In this document: piece by piece, positions 1-7,429 of the stretch
Layout of the letters: each line of letters opens with the position of its first letter
Position numbering within the stretch: position 1 is the first letter of the stretch
Assembly: GCA_049515555.1 (NCBI GenBank)
Contig: JBEKTY010000136.1
Coordinates: forward strand, 1-22,293
Reading direction: 5' to 3'
Source of the DNA: JBEKTY01 sp049515555
Lineage (GTDB): Bacteria > Planctomycetota > Planctomycetia > Pirellulales > Thermoguttaceae
DNA length: 22,293 nucleotides
Translations under genes and position numbers: made by a program
The notes under the pieces: generated by a model
What the model was told of the DNA's origin: nothing
Seen by the model: the letters and a program-made list of their open reading frames with translations, nothing else
The model's database searches: none

Positions 1-65
1 AAATAGCTCTCGTTAGTCCTGGCAGGCACCCAGCCACTGCCCCTGGGAGATCCAGGTGTCTTGTC

Positions 66-1355
66 GTGCCGATTCTTGCGGCAGCGGCGGTTCTTGCCGT
101 CATCCCAGCCTCGGCTGAGGTCGCCGGTGTCAGGATCTCCAAGGACGAGACGGTCTCGGTAGGCGAAAGCAAGATCCGCCACGTTGTCGGGAAGGTTTCG
201 GGTAAGGCCGAGCGGAACGAGCCGGGCGTTCCGACCCTGGAGAAGGTCGTCGGGCGGAAGTACGAGTCGGACTTCGAGCTGTGGCTTCCGGTCTTCGAAG
301 GCAACGGGCGATTCTGGTTCTCGGTGCTCAACCGCGGCAATGACGTCGGCGGGCTACGTGACGGTATCCTCCGTCGAGGCGGCGGGTACGGCTGGTGCGC
401 CTGGCAGGCCAAGAACATGGCCGAGCCGAGACTGCATCTGAAGATGAGCGGTTTCGACGGCCCGATGCCGCAGGCATACGGGCTGGTGGTGGTACGGGAC
501 TTCGTCGCCTTCCTCCGCTACTGTCCTTCCTCGGATGCCATGCCCAACCCGGCGGCGGGCAAAGTGCGCCATGCGTTCGCCTACGGGATCAGCCAGAGCG
601 CCCGGTTCATGCGCACCTTCCTTCTGTACGGACTGAATACTGCCCCGGCAGGCAAGGCGTTCGACGGCTTCCTTGCAAACGGCGGGCGTGCAGGATACCT
701 CGACGTGTTCCGACCCGAATCCGACCCCGGCTCAGGCGGTACGTTCAGCGCCGAGACGGTGCGCCCCCCGTACTCGTGGTCGGAAGTGATGGCACGGTCA
801 GGGACGGACACCAAAGTGTTCGCCCTGAACGCCGAGAGCGAGTACTTCGAGATGATGGCCTACATGAGCCGTCACGGGACGGTGCCCGACAACGTGCGGG
901 TCTACGAGTTCCCCCTCGGCGGGCACGGCGGCGGCGGAACGGTGCCTTGGGACGTGTGCGTCCAGCCGCTTTCGGTCGCGCTGGAACAGTGGGCGTCGGA
1001 CGGGACGAAGCCGCCCGACAGCCGGCTGTTCGTCCTGGAGAAGCGCGAAAGCCTACGGGCTAAGCACCTGCCGTCCGAGCCGGCCGAACTCCCAACGACC
1101 GACGATCTGGGGATCGCCAAGGGCGGCGTGCGGCTGCCGCCGATCGAAGTGCCCGTCGTCCGTTACGTCTCCGACGACGGCAAAGCTCCCAAAGCCGTGC
1201 CCCTCGACAAGGTTGAACTGACCCGTCGCTATGGCACCCCCGAAGACTACCGCAGGAAGGTGTCGGAGGTGGTGGATCGGCTCGTCCGGGACCGGTTCCT
1301 GCCGGAGTCGGCGCGGGCGAAGTACGTCGGCGACGCCGCGAAATTCGGCTGGTGA
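66..1355 (+). CDS. Secreted alpha/beta-hydrolase domain protein
   Basis: Resembles the uncharacterised alpha/beta-hydrolase domain family (Abhydrolase_10-like) of secreted bacterial proteins, which probably act as esterases; the substrate is unknown. A hydrophobic stretch ending in ASA-E at about residues 3-18 looks like the end of a signal peptide. The nucleophile elbow is visible as Y-G-I-S-Q-S (Ser176), and a candidate catalytic His lies in G-G-H-G-G (His287). The segment with FWFSVLNRGND (about residues 83-93) matches the early conserved block of the family. The start is uncertain: the listed GTG leaves almost no positively charged n-region, and the frame stays open to the window edge through SRCLVV, so the true start may lie upstream. 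It converges on the next gene, with a hairpin between them. Family call fairly sure, substrate unknown. Confidence 0.75.
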   Translation: MPILAAAAVLAVIPASAEVAGVRISKDETVSVGESKIRHVVGKVSGKAERNEPGVPTLEKVVGRKYESDFELWLPVFEGNGRFWFSVLNRGNDVGGLRDGILRRGGGYGWCAWQAKNMAEPRLHLKMSGFDGPMPQAYGLVVVRDFVAFLRYCPSSDAMPNPAAGKVRHAFAYGISQSARFMRTFLLYGLNTAPAGKAFDGFLANGGRAGYLDVFRPESDPGSGGTFSAETVRPPYSWSEVMARSGTDTKVFALNAESEYFEMMAYMSRHGTVPDNVRVYEFPLGGHGGGGTVPWDVCVQPLSVALEQWASDGTKPPDSRLFVLEKRESLRAKHLPSEPAELPTTDDLGIAKGGVRLPPIEVPVVRYVSDDGKAPKAVPLDKVELTRRYGTPEDYRRKVSEVVDRLVRDRFLPESARAKYVGDAAKFGW

Positions 1356-1391
1356 CGTTCGCAAGACTCGCTCTCGACGAATTCCGCTCGG

Positions 1392-1419
1392 TGGCGATCA
1401 GGCCGGGCGATGATCGCCA
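1392..1419. terminator. Hairpin between convergent genes, possible bidirectional terminator
   Basis: A perfect 9-bp inverted repeat, TGGCGATCA and TGATCGCCA, with a 10-nt GC-rich loop lies in the 75-bp gap between the stop codons of two convergent genes. On the plus strand it is followed by a T/G-rich tract (ttgtggttgtg) rather than a clean U run. The position and perfect stem favour a terminator shared by both genes; the lack of a U tract lowers confidence. Confidence 0.5.
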
Positions 1420-1430
1420 TTGTGGTTGTG

Positions 1431-2543
1431 TCAAAGCGGCGCTACCCACTTTCGCTCGGCCGAAGCGCGGTACATGGCCTCCATGACGCTTACGCGGTCG
1501 GCCGCTTCGCGGGCCGAGACCAACGGTACATCGGCCTTGCCGCCAACCGCCGAAAGGAACATGTCCAGCGGCTGCGGCAACCCCGCGGGCAAAGCGGTCC
1601 ATGGCTTCTTTCCATCCGCGCCTGCGACCTTGCCGCATTTGAAGTACAGTTGGCCCTGCGTCACGCTCGCATGGGCCTCCGTCCCAGAGATTTCCAACGA
1701 GTTCGGATTCGCCACATCGACCCAGCCTGCCGCCAACGTGCCCGTAACGCCGCTCTTGAATCGGATCAGGGTCTCGCCGCTCTCGTCGCAGGGGCCGTAG
1801 CGGCCGGTGACCACCTTGATGTCGGCCGCCACCTGCTCCACGTCGCCCACCAGCCACATCAGCAGGTCCAGCCCGTGCGTTCCCAGGTCGCCGAAGCCGC
1901 CACAGCCCGCGATCTTGGGGTCGGCCATCCAGCGGATGTCGCCATCGAAAATTCTGTTGAGCGAACCGTCATGGCAGACGGAAGCCCGGACGCGTGTGAT
2001 CTTGCCGAAAGTCCCCTGGGCAACTTGCTCTTTGAGGAACAGATGCGCAGAGTGCGTGCGCATGCCGTAGCCGGTCGTGAAGAGCACCTTCGCTTGTTCG
2101 ATGGCCTCGGCCATCTCACGACACTCGGAGCCGGTCATCCCCATCGGCTTTTCGACGAACAGCTGCTTGCGCGCCTTGGCGGCTGCCAACACCAGCCGGT
2201 GATGCAAATTCGTCTGCGAGCAGAGAACCACCGCCCGGACTTGCGGATCAGTCCACACCACGGCATCGTCGGCGACCGCACGGGCATCCAATTCAGCGGC
2301 CCATTTGTAAGCTCGTTTGGCGTCGGGGTCCCAAACGTACTTGACCTTCACATTCTTCGAGCCTTTCAAGCGCTGAACATAGCCGGGCGCATGACTATGA
2401 GCACATCCGGCCAGCGCGAGAGTGACGGGTTCCTGTTGCTCCGCCGGCGCTGCCGAATCGACAAGCGTCGGCAACGCTGCCACGGCTGCGCCTGACATGC
2501 ATGCTTTTTGTACAAATGTCCGCCGAGTGATGGTTTGGTTCAC
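1431..2543 (-). CDS. Tat-exported Gfo/Idh/MocA oxidoreductase, small paralogue A
   Basis: NAD(P)-dependent sugar or cyclitol oxidoreductase family, probably exported folded by the Tat pathway. A GTG start at 2543 is chosen because GGAGG (plus-strand cctcc, 2553-2557) lies 9 nt upstream and the Tat motif T-R-R-T-F-V-Q-K then falls at residues 6-13; a start 30 codons earlier has no such support. This gives 370 residues. The E-K-P motif of the Rossmann domain is at 131-133 and the G-T-H-x-L-D motif of the C-terminal domain is at 221-226. Unusually, the glycine-rich loop is G-C-A-H-S-H (46-51) instead of GxGxxG. It is a clear paralogue of the plus-strand gene starting at 7430, sharing for example GTH-LD-LMWLVGDVE and the VEKP/IEKP region. 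Substrate unknown. Confidence 0.88.
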   Translation of the reverse strand: MNQTITRRTFVQKACMSGAAVAALPTLVDSAAPAEQQEPVTLALAGCAHSHAPGYVQRLKGSKNVKVKYVWDPDAKRAYKWAAELDARAVADDAVVWTDPQVRAVVLCSQTNLHHRLVLAAAKARKQLFVEKPMGMTGSECREMAEAIEQAKVLFTTGYGMRTHSAHLFLKEQVAQGTFGKITRVRASVCHDGSLNRIFDGDIRWMADPKIAGCGGFGDLGTHGLDLLMWLVGDVEQVAADIKVVTGRYGPCDESGETLIRFKSGVTGTLAAGWVDVANPNSLEISGTEAHASVTQGQLYFKCGKVAGADGKKPWTALPAGLPQPLDMFLSAVGGKADVPLVSAREAADRVSVMEAMYRASAERKWVAPL

Positions 2544-2694
2544 GGGTCTACGCCTCCGCTTCACTGGTTTGTTGCTTCTCAGGGCTACTGCGGCCCAAGT
2601 ACCCAGTCTACACGCCCCGCGGCTGCTGAACAATCTGCCGGAGTTGGATGCTTGCGCCCTTTTTCATTTCCAGACGATGCTATGGATATGGTGC

Positions 2695-2723
2695 TTGACA
2701 GGCAGGGAAACCCGACATAGAAA
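2695..2723 (+). promoter_or_regulatory. Possible sigma-70-like promoter for the downstream oxidoreductase
   Basis: A perfect TTGACA (2695-2700) is followed, after 17 nt, by TAGAAA (2718-2723), which matches four of six bases of the -10 consensus. It lies about 45 bp ahead of the start of the plus-strand oxidoreductase, in the 226-bp region between two divergent genes. Planctomycetal promoter rules are poorly known, so this is only a candidate. Confidence 0.35.
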
Positions 2724-2769
2724 GATCTTCCGTACCGGGCTACAGGACTTTTCACAGAAGGAGGTCTCC

Positions 2770-4116
2770 ATGTCGAAGGGCTCGAACCGACGATTGTTCC
2801 TTCAAGGCGCTGCCGGCGCGGCGGCAACCCTAGCCATCGGTTCCTTCAGCAGCAAAGCCTACGCGGCCAATGGGAAGCTCCGCTGCGCGTGCATCGGCGT
2901 CGGAGGGCGGGGCGGCGCGCACGTCGAAGCCGCCATGAAGGAGAACCTTGTCGCCCTGTGCGATAGCGACCGGCAGCGGCTGGAGTCGGCGGCACGTTCT
3001 GTAGCGCAGCACAATCCCAGGGTGAAGATATTCACCGATTACCGAAAACTTTTCGACGAGGCGCAGCGGGAGTTCGACGTGGTGTTCGTCGCCACGCCCG
3101 ACCATCACCACGCGCCGGCTTCCATGCTGGCGATCAAGCATGGCAAGCATGTCTACACGGAGAAGCCGCTGGCGCACTCGATCTACGAGGCCCGGTGCTT
3201 GGTTGAGGCGGCACGCAAAGCCGGCGTGGCCACGCAGATGGGAAACCAGGGGATGGCCAGCGAGGAGCACCGCCGAGTGTGCGAGTACATTTGGGCCGGG
3301 GCGATCGGTTTGGTCCGCGAAGTGCATGTTTGGACCGACCGGCCGATCAACTGGTGGCCGCAGGGCCTCGACCGTCCCACCTACACCGACCCTGTTCCGA
3401 AGCATCTTAGCTGGGATCTGTGGTTGGGCCCGGCACCCCAACGGCCTTATGTGGACCACTGGCGCGAGGGTCTGGCTAGCGGCAAATCTCTGTACCATCC
3501 GCACAACTGGCGCGGATGGTGGGACTTCGGCACGGGGGCCTTGGGCGACATCGCCTGTCATGCGATGGCCCCGGCCTTCTGGGCGTTGAAGCTCGGCAAG
3601 CCCACGGCGGTCCAGGCGGAGCACTCGCCTTGCAGCGCGGAGATGTTCCCGAACTGGTCGATCATCACCTACGAGTTCCCTGCGCGCGGTGACACGCCGC
3701 CGGTAAAGCTCGTGTGGTACGACGGCGGCAAGAAGCCGCCGCGGCCGACGGAATTGGAACAGGGCCGCCAGCTCGGTGACAACGGAGTCCTGTACATCGG
3801 CGACCGGGGCACAATGCTCGATCACCGCATCATTCCCGACGAGAAGATGAGACAGGTCAGGCCGCCCGAGAAGATCATTCCGCGCGTGCCCAGCCACCAC
3901 GAGGATTTCTTCATCGCCTGCCGAGGCGTCCGTCCGCCTTGTTCCAATTATGATTTCTCCGGAAACCTCACCGAAGCGGCGCTGGTGGGCAACGTGGCCC
4001 TCCGGGCGGGCCGGCGGATCGACTGGGATGCCGAAGCCATGAAGCCCAAGAACTGCTCCGACACGGAAGTGCTCCGGGTAATCCGCCGGGAGTATCGTAG
4101 CGGCTGGAGCCTCTAG
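2770..4116 (+). CDS. Tat-exported Gfo/Idh/MocA oxidoreductase, large type
   Basis: NAD(P)-dependent sugar/inositol-type oxidoreductase family, 448 residues. The ATG at 2770 has a near-perfect AAGGAGG 7 nt upstream and puts the Tat motif S-N-R-R-L-F-L-Q at residues 5-12, followed by an Ala-rich hydrophobic stretch. The nucleotide loop G-V-G-G-R-G-G (43-49) is intact, E-K-P is at 131-133, and the A-T-P-D-H-H-H block (108-114) fits the large planctomycetal subfamily with a bacterial-type C-terminal domain. The protein ends RREYRSGWSL, matching the tail of the protein encoded at 17612-19024. It is divergent from small paralogue A, so the two may share a control region. Many relatives carry an inositol 2-dehydrogenase label in databases, but nothing here fixes the substrate. 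Confidence 0.9.
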   Translation: MSKGSNRRLFLQGAAGAAATLAIGSFSSKAYAANGKLRCACIGVGGRGGAHVEAAMKENLVALCDSDRQRLESAARSVAQHNPRVKIFTDYRKLFDEAQREFDVVFVATPDHHHAPASMLAIKHGKHVYTEKPLAHSIYEARCLVEAARKAGVATQMGNQGMASEEHRRVCEYIWAGAIGLVREVHVWTDRPINWWPQGLDRPTYTDPVPKHLSWDLWLGPAPQRPYVDHWREGLASGKSLYHPHNWRGWWDFGTGALGDIACHAMAPAFWALKLGKPTAVQAEHSPCSAEMFPNWSIITYEFPARGDTPPVKLVWYDGGKKPPRPTELEQGRQLGDNGVLYIGDRGTMLDHRIIPDEKMRQVRPPEKIIPRVPSHHEDFFIACRGVRPPCSNYDFSGNLTEAALVGNVALRAGRRIDWDAEAMKPKNCSDTEVLRVIRREYRSGWSL

Positions 4117-4255
4117 TTTGACATTCGTCGATTCTGCGAGGAGGACCGCGTTGGAATTCTCCCGGTAAGGAGTTTGGACCGGCAATCATCACCATTGCAC
4201 CGGAGGACGGCAGCGATGGGTCAACCTAGAAGGACACGGTGCTTGCAGAGATCTC
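4117..4255. other. Intergenic region with an orphan strong ribosome binding site
   Basis: GGAGG at 4202-4206 stands 9 nt ahead of an ATG at 4216. That ATG opens a frame different from the following coding region and gives a low-complexity Arg/Gly-rich peptide to 4473. Either a base has been gained or lost between 4216 and about 4256, which would have joined this start to the next gene, or the match is chance. No terminator hairpin was seen after the upstream gene. Confidence 0.4.
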
Positions 4256-4789
4256 TTGGGAATCACGTTCGTGGGAGCCTCGGTCAAGCTGGAGCCGCTC
4301 GCCAGGGAGTTGATGCGCCTGGGATCACCGGAAACGGGACGGTCGTCCAGGGCGGTGGTCGTCGCCGAGGACGTGCAGATGACGCTGGTGCGGCAGTGCT
4401 GCGGCGAGAACTTCGTCCACGTGCTGGAGAACAAGCTGAAGGCAAGGTCGTTGAAGGACTGGCGGTGCCATGATCCGGAGTGCCGCCTGAAGGTCGTCAC
4501 CCTTCCCTTCGGCAAGTTCAAGGGGCAGACGCTGTCCTGGGTCTACGAGCAGGAGCAGTCCTACCTGGCGTGGTTCCACGAGACCGTGGACGGGTGCGAG
4601 GAGGTCAAGGAGGCGATCAGAGGCTTGAAGGGCATCGAGACGCACCTGACGGCGTTCCGGCAGGGGCGGCAGCCTGCGTCCCAGAAGCGGCTTTCTGCGA
4701 CCCAACAGGAGGTCGAGTGGCTGATGGGGAAGTTCTCGGCTTCGACCATCGACGCGGTTTGCAGCGAGCTGTTCGGCGGGGAGGGGTGA
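4256..4789 (+). CDS. Hypothetical protein with exonuclease-X-like C-terminal domain motif
   Basis: 177 residues from a TTG start. The recognisable part is P-F-G-K-F-K-G-Q-T-L followed by a Q-S-Y-L-A-W-F block (about residues 82-107), the pattern of the small domain found at the C-terminus of exonuclease-X-like proteins and in stand-alone DUF3820-type proteins. No DEDD nuclease motifs are visible, so nuclease activity should not be assumed. A C-x(5)-C pair (DWRCHDPECRL) precedes the motif and could bind metal. The start is weak: TTG with only a purine-rich AGAGA upstream, whereas a better ribosome site serves an ATG at 4216 in another frame. It differs in theme from its carbohydrate-related neighbours. 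Function unknown. Confidence 0.6.
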   Translation: MGITFVGASVKLEPLARELMRLGSPETGRSSRAVVVAEDVQMTLVRQCCGENFVHVLENKLKARSLKDWRCHDPECRLKVVTLPFGKFKGQTLSWVYEQEQSYLAWFHETVDGCEEVKEAIRGLKGIETHLTAFRQGRQPASQKRLSATQQEVEWLMGKFSASTIDAVCSELFGGEG

Positions 4790-4936
4790 ACCTTCGTTAG
4801 GACTTGACGGAGTTCCTCCAAGCCTTACGCCTTACGGGGACGGTTGACAATTCCACGCCGTGCGACAACACTCAAGTGCGTGCGAAAGACGTTCTTCCGA
4901 CGCACGACTCGCACTGGCACCATGAAGGGGACGGCA

Positions 4937-6355
4937 ATGAAACGGAACGCCACACGGACCATCCGCATCATCATTGTGATCCTGCTGCCGTACTTCTTGC
5001 CGGCGTGGAACCAGACGCCGCTGCGTGCCGAGCCACCGGCGACATCCACGTTCCGGGTTCATCCAGAAACGACCTTCCAGACGATCGCCGGGTTCGGCGC
5101 GGGCTTCAACCAGAGCAGCCACCAGCACGTCAACGCCATCCGGAAACCCGAAGACCGTGTCCGGGCGTATGACCTGCTCTATGGCGACGAGGGGCTCCGC
5201 CTGAACATCGTACGGCTGAAGATTTCGCCCAATGCCCAACCCGTGCAGCAGCCAGACGCTCGCCATTACGATTGGGCCGGGGACGGCCACACGCAGTCCA
5301 CGTGGAAGGCTATTGAACCGGTGCTCAAGAGAACCAAGCCCGTCATCTATGCCGTGCCTTTTACGCCGCCGGTTCGCTGGAAGACCAATGGCCAGGCCGG
5401 CCATGGCGGCTCGTTGAAACGCGAGCACTACCGGGAGTACGCCGAGTACCTGGTCGATTTCCTGGACTACCACCATAAAGTTCTTGGCGTGGAGGTCGAT
5501 GTCCTGAGCCTCCAGAACGAACCCGGCATCGCAGCACCTTGGGACTCGTGCATCTGGACGGGGGCGGAACTGCGTGACTTCCTCAAGATTATCGCCCCCC
5601 TGGTCCATGCCCACGGTCTCAAGACTCGGCTGATGCTCTCGGAAGGCACGGCCTGGACGGGGGCATGGGATCACCTTCTGCCCACGTTGCAGGATGCGGC
5701 TGCCCGAGGACTGCTGGACATCATGGCCAGCCACAGCTATGGCGCGGCAGACGACAAGGCCCGGAGGCTGTTCGCCGCAGCCTCGGCCCGCAACGGAAAG
5801 CCGGTCTGGATGAGCGAGATATCGCTGATGTTCCCGCCCGCGCCCGACAATCCCAGCATGGGCGCTGCCATCCAAGTTGCCCGTTACATCCACCGCGATC
5901 TAGTCGAGGCCCGCGCCTCGGCATGGATCTACTGTTTCGCCGTTTTCACGTCCAAGTTCCCCGGAAGCATGGGCGTTCTTTCTCCTGCCGACTGCCAAGG
6001 TCCGCTGCACGGCGAGCTGGTCGTTCCCAAGCGGTTCTGGGCAATGGCGAATTACAGCCGTTTCGTACGTCCAGGCTGGAAGCTCATCGAGATCGACGGC
6101 ATCGGTTATGCCAACACGGGCTTCGTCGATCCCAAGGGCGACGGCTTTGTTATCGTAGCACTGAATCCGAGTGCGACCCCCCAGCCGACCGTCTACGATT
6201 TCGGTCAGAAGACGATCGGCAACGTCGAGGCTTTCGCCACCACGGCGGACCTGGACCTGGCACGCACCCCCGCACCCGAGACCTCTCCTCATCGCTTCAG
6301 CGTTACCCTGCTGCCCAGGAGCGTGACGACGTTTGCAGGGACGCTGGGACGTTGA
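4937..6355 (+). CDS. Secreted GH30-type glycoside hydrolase
   Basis: Retaining endo- or exo-glycosidase fold of family GH30 (which includes beta-1,6-glucanases, xylanases and glucosylceramidases), predicted outside the cytoplasm. The ATG at 4937 is preferred because AAGGGGA lies 5 nt upstream; an in-frame ATG at 4922 is the alternative. The 472-residue protein begins with a basic n-region, a IIIVILLPYFLPAW hydrophobic core and a likely cleavage near LRA-E. The family hallmark I-A-G-F-G-A-G-F follows. Candidate catalytic residues are Glu195 in S-L-Q-N-E-P-G (acid/base) and Glu294 in V-W-M-S-E-I-S (nucleophile). The C-terminal part (about 380-470) looks like the beta-sandwich that packs on the barrel, ending in RSVTTFAG. 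The SDR gene follows after about 40 bp, suggesting one transcript. Substrate not determined. Confidence 0.88.
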   Translation: MKRNATRTIRIIIVILLPYFLPAWNQTPLRAEPPATSTFRVHPETTFQTIAGFGAGFNQSSHQHVNAIRKPEDRVRAYDLLYGDEGLRLNIVRLKISPNAQPVQQPDARHYDWAGDGHTQSTWKAIEPVLKRTKPVIYAVPFTPPVRWKTNGQAGHGGSLKREHYREYAEYLVDFLDYHHKVLGVEVDVLSLQNEPGIAAPWDSCIWTGAELRDFLKIIAPLVHAHGLKTRLMLSEGTAWTGAWDHLLPTLQDAAARGLLDIMASHSYGAADDKARRLFAAASARNGKPVWMSEISLMFPPAPDNPSMGAAIQVARYIHRDLVEARASAWIYCFAVFTSKFPGSMGVLSPADCQGPLHGELVVPKRFWAMANYSRFVRPGWKLIEIDGIGYANTGFVDPKGDGFVIVALNPSATPQPTVYDFGQKTIGNVEAFATTADLDLARTPAPETSPHRFSVTLLPRSVTTFAGTLGR

Positions 6356-6392
6356 GGACGGATGCCGCCACAAGGAGATCTTCGGAATCAAC

Positions 6393-7115
6393 ATGCCACG
6401 ACCTGAAACCATAGCCCGACCGTCAACCATGCCTGCTCCCAAACGCATCGTCATCACCGGGGTCAGCCGAGGGCTGGGCAGGGCGCTCGTCGACGGTTTC
6501 ATCGCCCACGGTCACCTCGTATTTGGTTGTGCCCGCTCGACGGAGGCGATCTCCGAGCTGCGTCTCCGTTACCCGCTTCCGAACGGCTTTTCGACGGTCG
6601 ACGTGAGCCGCGACGACGACGTGCGGACCTGGGCGGCAGAGGTTCTCCCGGGCGGCCCGCCGGACTTGCTGGTGAACAACGCCGCCACGATCAACCGCAA
6701 CGCCCCGCTCTGGAAGGTGCCTGCGGAGGAGTTCTCCCAGGTGATCGACGTGAACATCAAGGGAGTGGCCACCGTAGTCCGTTACTTCCTGCCGGCGATG
6801 ATCGAGCGTGGTCGTGGCGTGGTCGTCAACTTCAGCTCTTGGTGGGGGCGCGAGGGCGCTCCGGAGGTCGCGCCGTACTGTGCCACGAAGTGGGCCATCG
6901 AGGGGCTGACTCGGGCGATGGCGGCGGAACTGCCCAGCGGCGTGGCTGCCGTGCCCGTGGTCCCCGGCATCATCGACACGGAGATGCTGCGAAGCTGCTT
7001 CGGGGCCGACGCCGCGAACTATCCCGACCCGGCGGCGTGGGCCGAGAAGGCCGTCCCGTTCCTCCTGAGCCTTGGCCGGAAGGACAACGGCAAGCCGATG
7101 GAAGTGCCGGAGTGA
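6393..7115 (+). CDS. Short-chain dehydrogenase/reductase
   Basis: Cytosolic NAD(P)-dependent SDR of classical type, 240 residues from the ATG at 6393. That start has AAGGAG upstream, but at a long spacing of about 15 nt. An internal ATG at 6429 would place the start just before the first beta strand but has no ribosome site. The cofactor motif T-G-V-S-R-G-L-G is at residues 22-29, N-N-A-A follows in the next strand, the catalytic serine is Ser148 or Ser149 in F-S-S-W, and Y-C-A-T-K gives Tyr162 and Lys166. The P-G-I-I-D-T-E segment after strand beta-6 is also typical. Its proximity to the GH30 gene suggests a role in using a released sugar or aglycone, but that is inference. Confidence 0.85.
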   Translation: MPRPETIARPSTMPAPKRIVITGVSRGLGRALVDGFIAHGHLVFGCARSTEAISELRLRYPLPNGFSTVDVSRDDDVRTWAAEVLPGGPPDLLVNNAATINRNAPLWKVPAEEFSQVIDVNIKGVATVVRYFLPAMIERGRGVVVNFSSWWGREGAPEVAPYCATKWAIEGLTRAMAAELPSGVAAVPVVPGIIDTEMLRSCFGADAANYPDPAAWAEKAVPFLLSLGRKDNGKPMEVPE

Positions 7116-7160
7116 GGCGAGTCCACCCGGTTCCGGGCGGCAGGAGGACCGATTCGGGAC

Positions 7161-7407
7161 TCATATCTGAAGTAGGGTAACGATAACCGTTTCCTCTCCC
7201 GACTGGTAGGATGCCGTGGCGACGAAGTCGCCGTCATGCCGGACCACGGTCACCAGCGTCCCCTTGTTCTCCACGACCGACCAGGCGACGAGCGGGTCTT
7301 GGACGACCGAACGTAGCAACATCAAGGCGACGTACCGGCTCTGGAAACGCATAACCGACCATCTGGAAATACCCCCTGTCGATGCGGTAGAATCCCATCA
7401 TCCTCAT
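7161..7407 (-). CDS. Small hypothetical protein, possibly frameshifted
   Basis: A minus-strand reading frame from ATG at 7352 to 7161 encodes 63 residues. Roughly four fifths of its codons end in G or C, like the real genes here, and it has alternating hydrophobic residues (KGTLVTVV, ETVIVTLL). The sequence just upstream in another frame (from ATG at 7407, beginning MRMMGFYRIDRGYFQMVGYAF) also looks protein-like. The two would join as one protein of about 80 residues if a single base were removed near 7340-7350. No good ribosome site is visible for either start. It is divergent from the oxidoreductase that starts at 7430. I do not recognise a family; it may be a real small gene or a remnant. 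Confidence 0.4.
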
Positions 7408-7429
7408 TGAACCCCGGAGAACATGTAGC

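Noticed and set aside
1410..2495. A 361-residue plus-strand open frame over the minus-strand oxidoreductase
   Set aside because: Its translation is Arg/His/Leu-rich with no motif, whereas the opposite strand has the Tat, E-K-P and G-T-H motifs plus a good ribosome site.
2544..2633. Extended N-terminus of the minus-strand oxidoreductase from an ATG-like start at 2633
   Set aside because: It would place about 30 extra residues ahead of the Tat motif; the GTG at 2543 has a correctly spaced GGAGG.
2830..4185. A 451-residue minus-strand open frame opposite the large oxidoreductase
   Set aside because: Shadow frame: no family motif, and the plus strand encodes clear Rossmann and E-K-P motifs with AAGGAGG ahead of the start.
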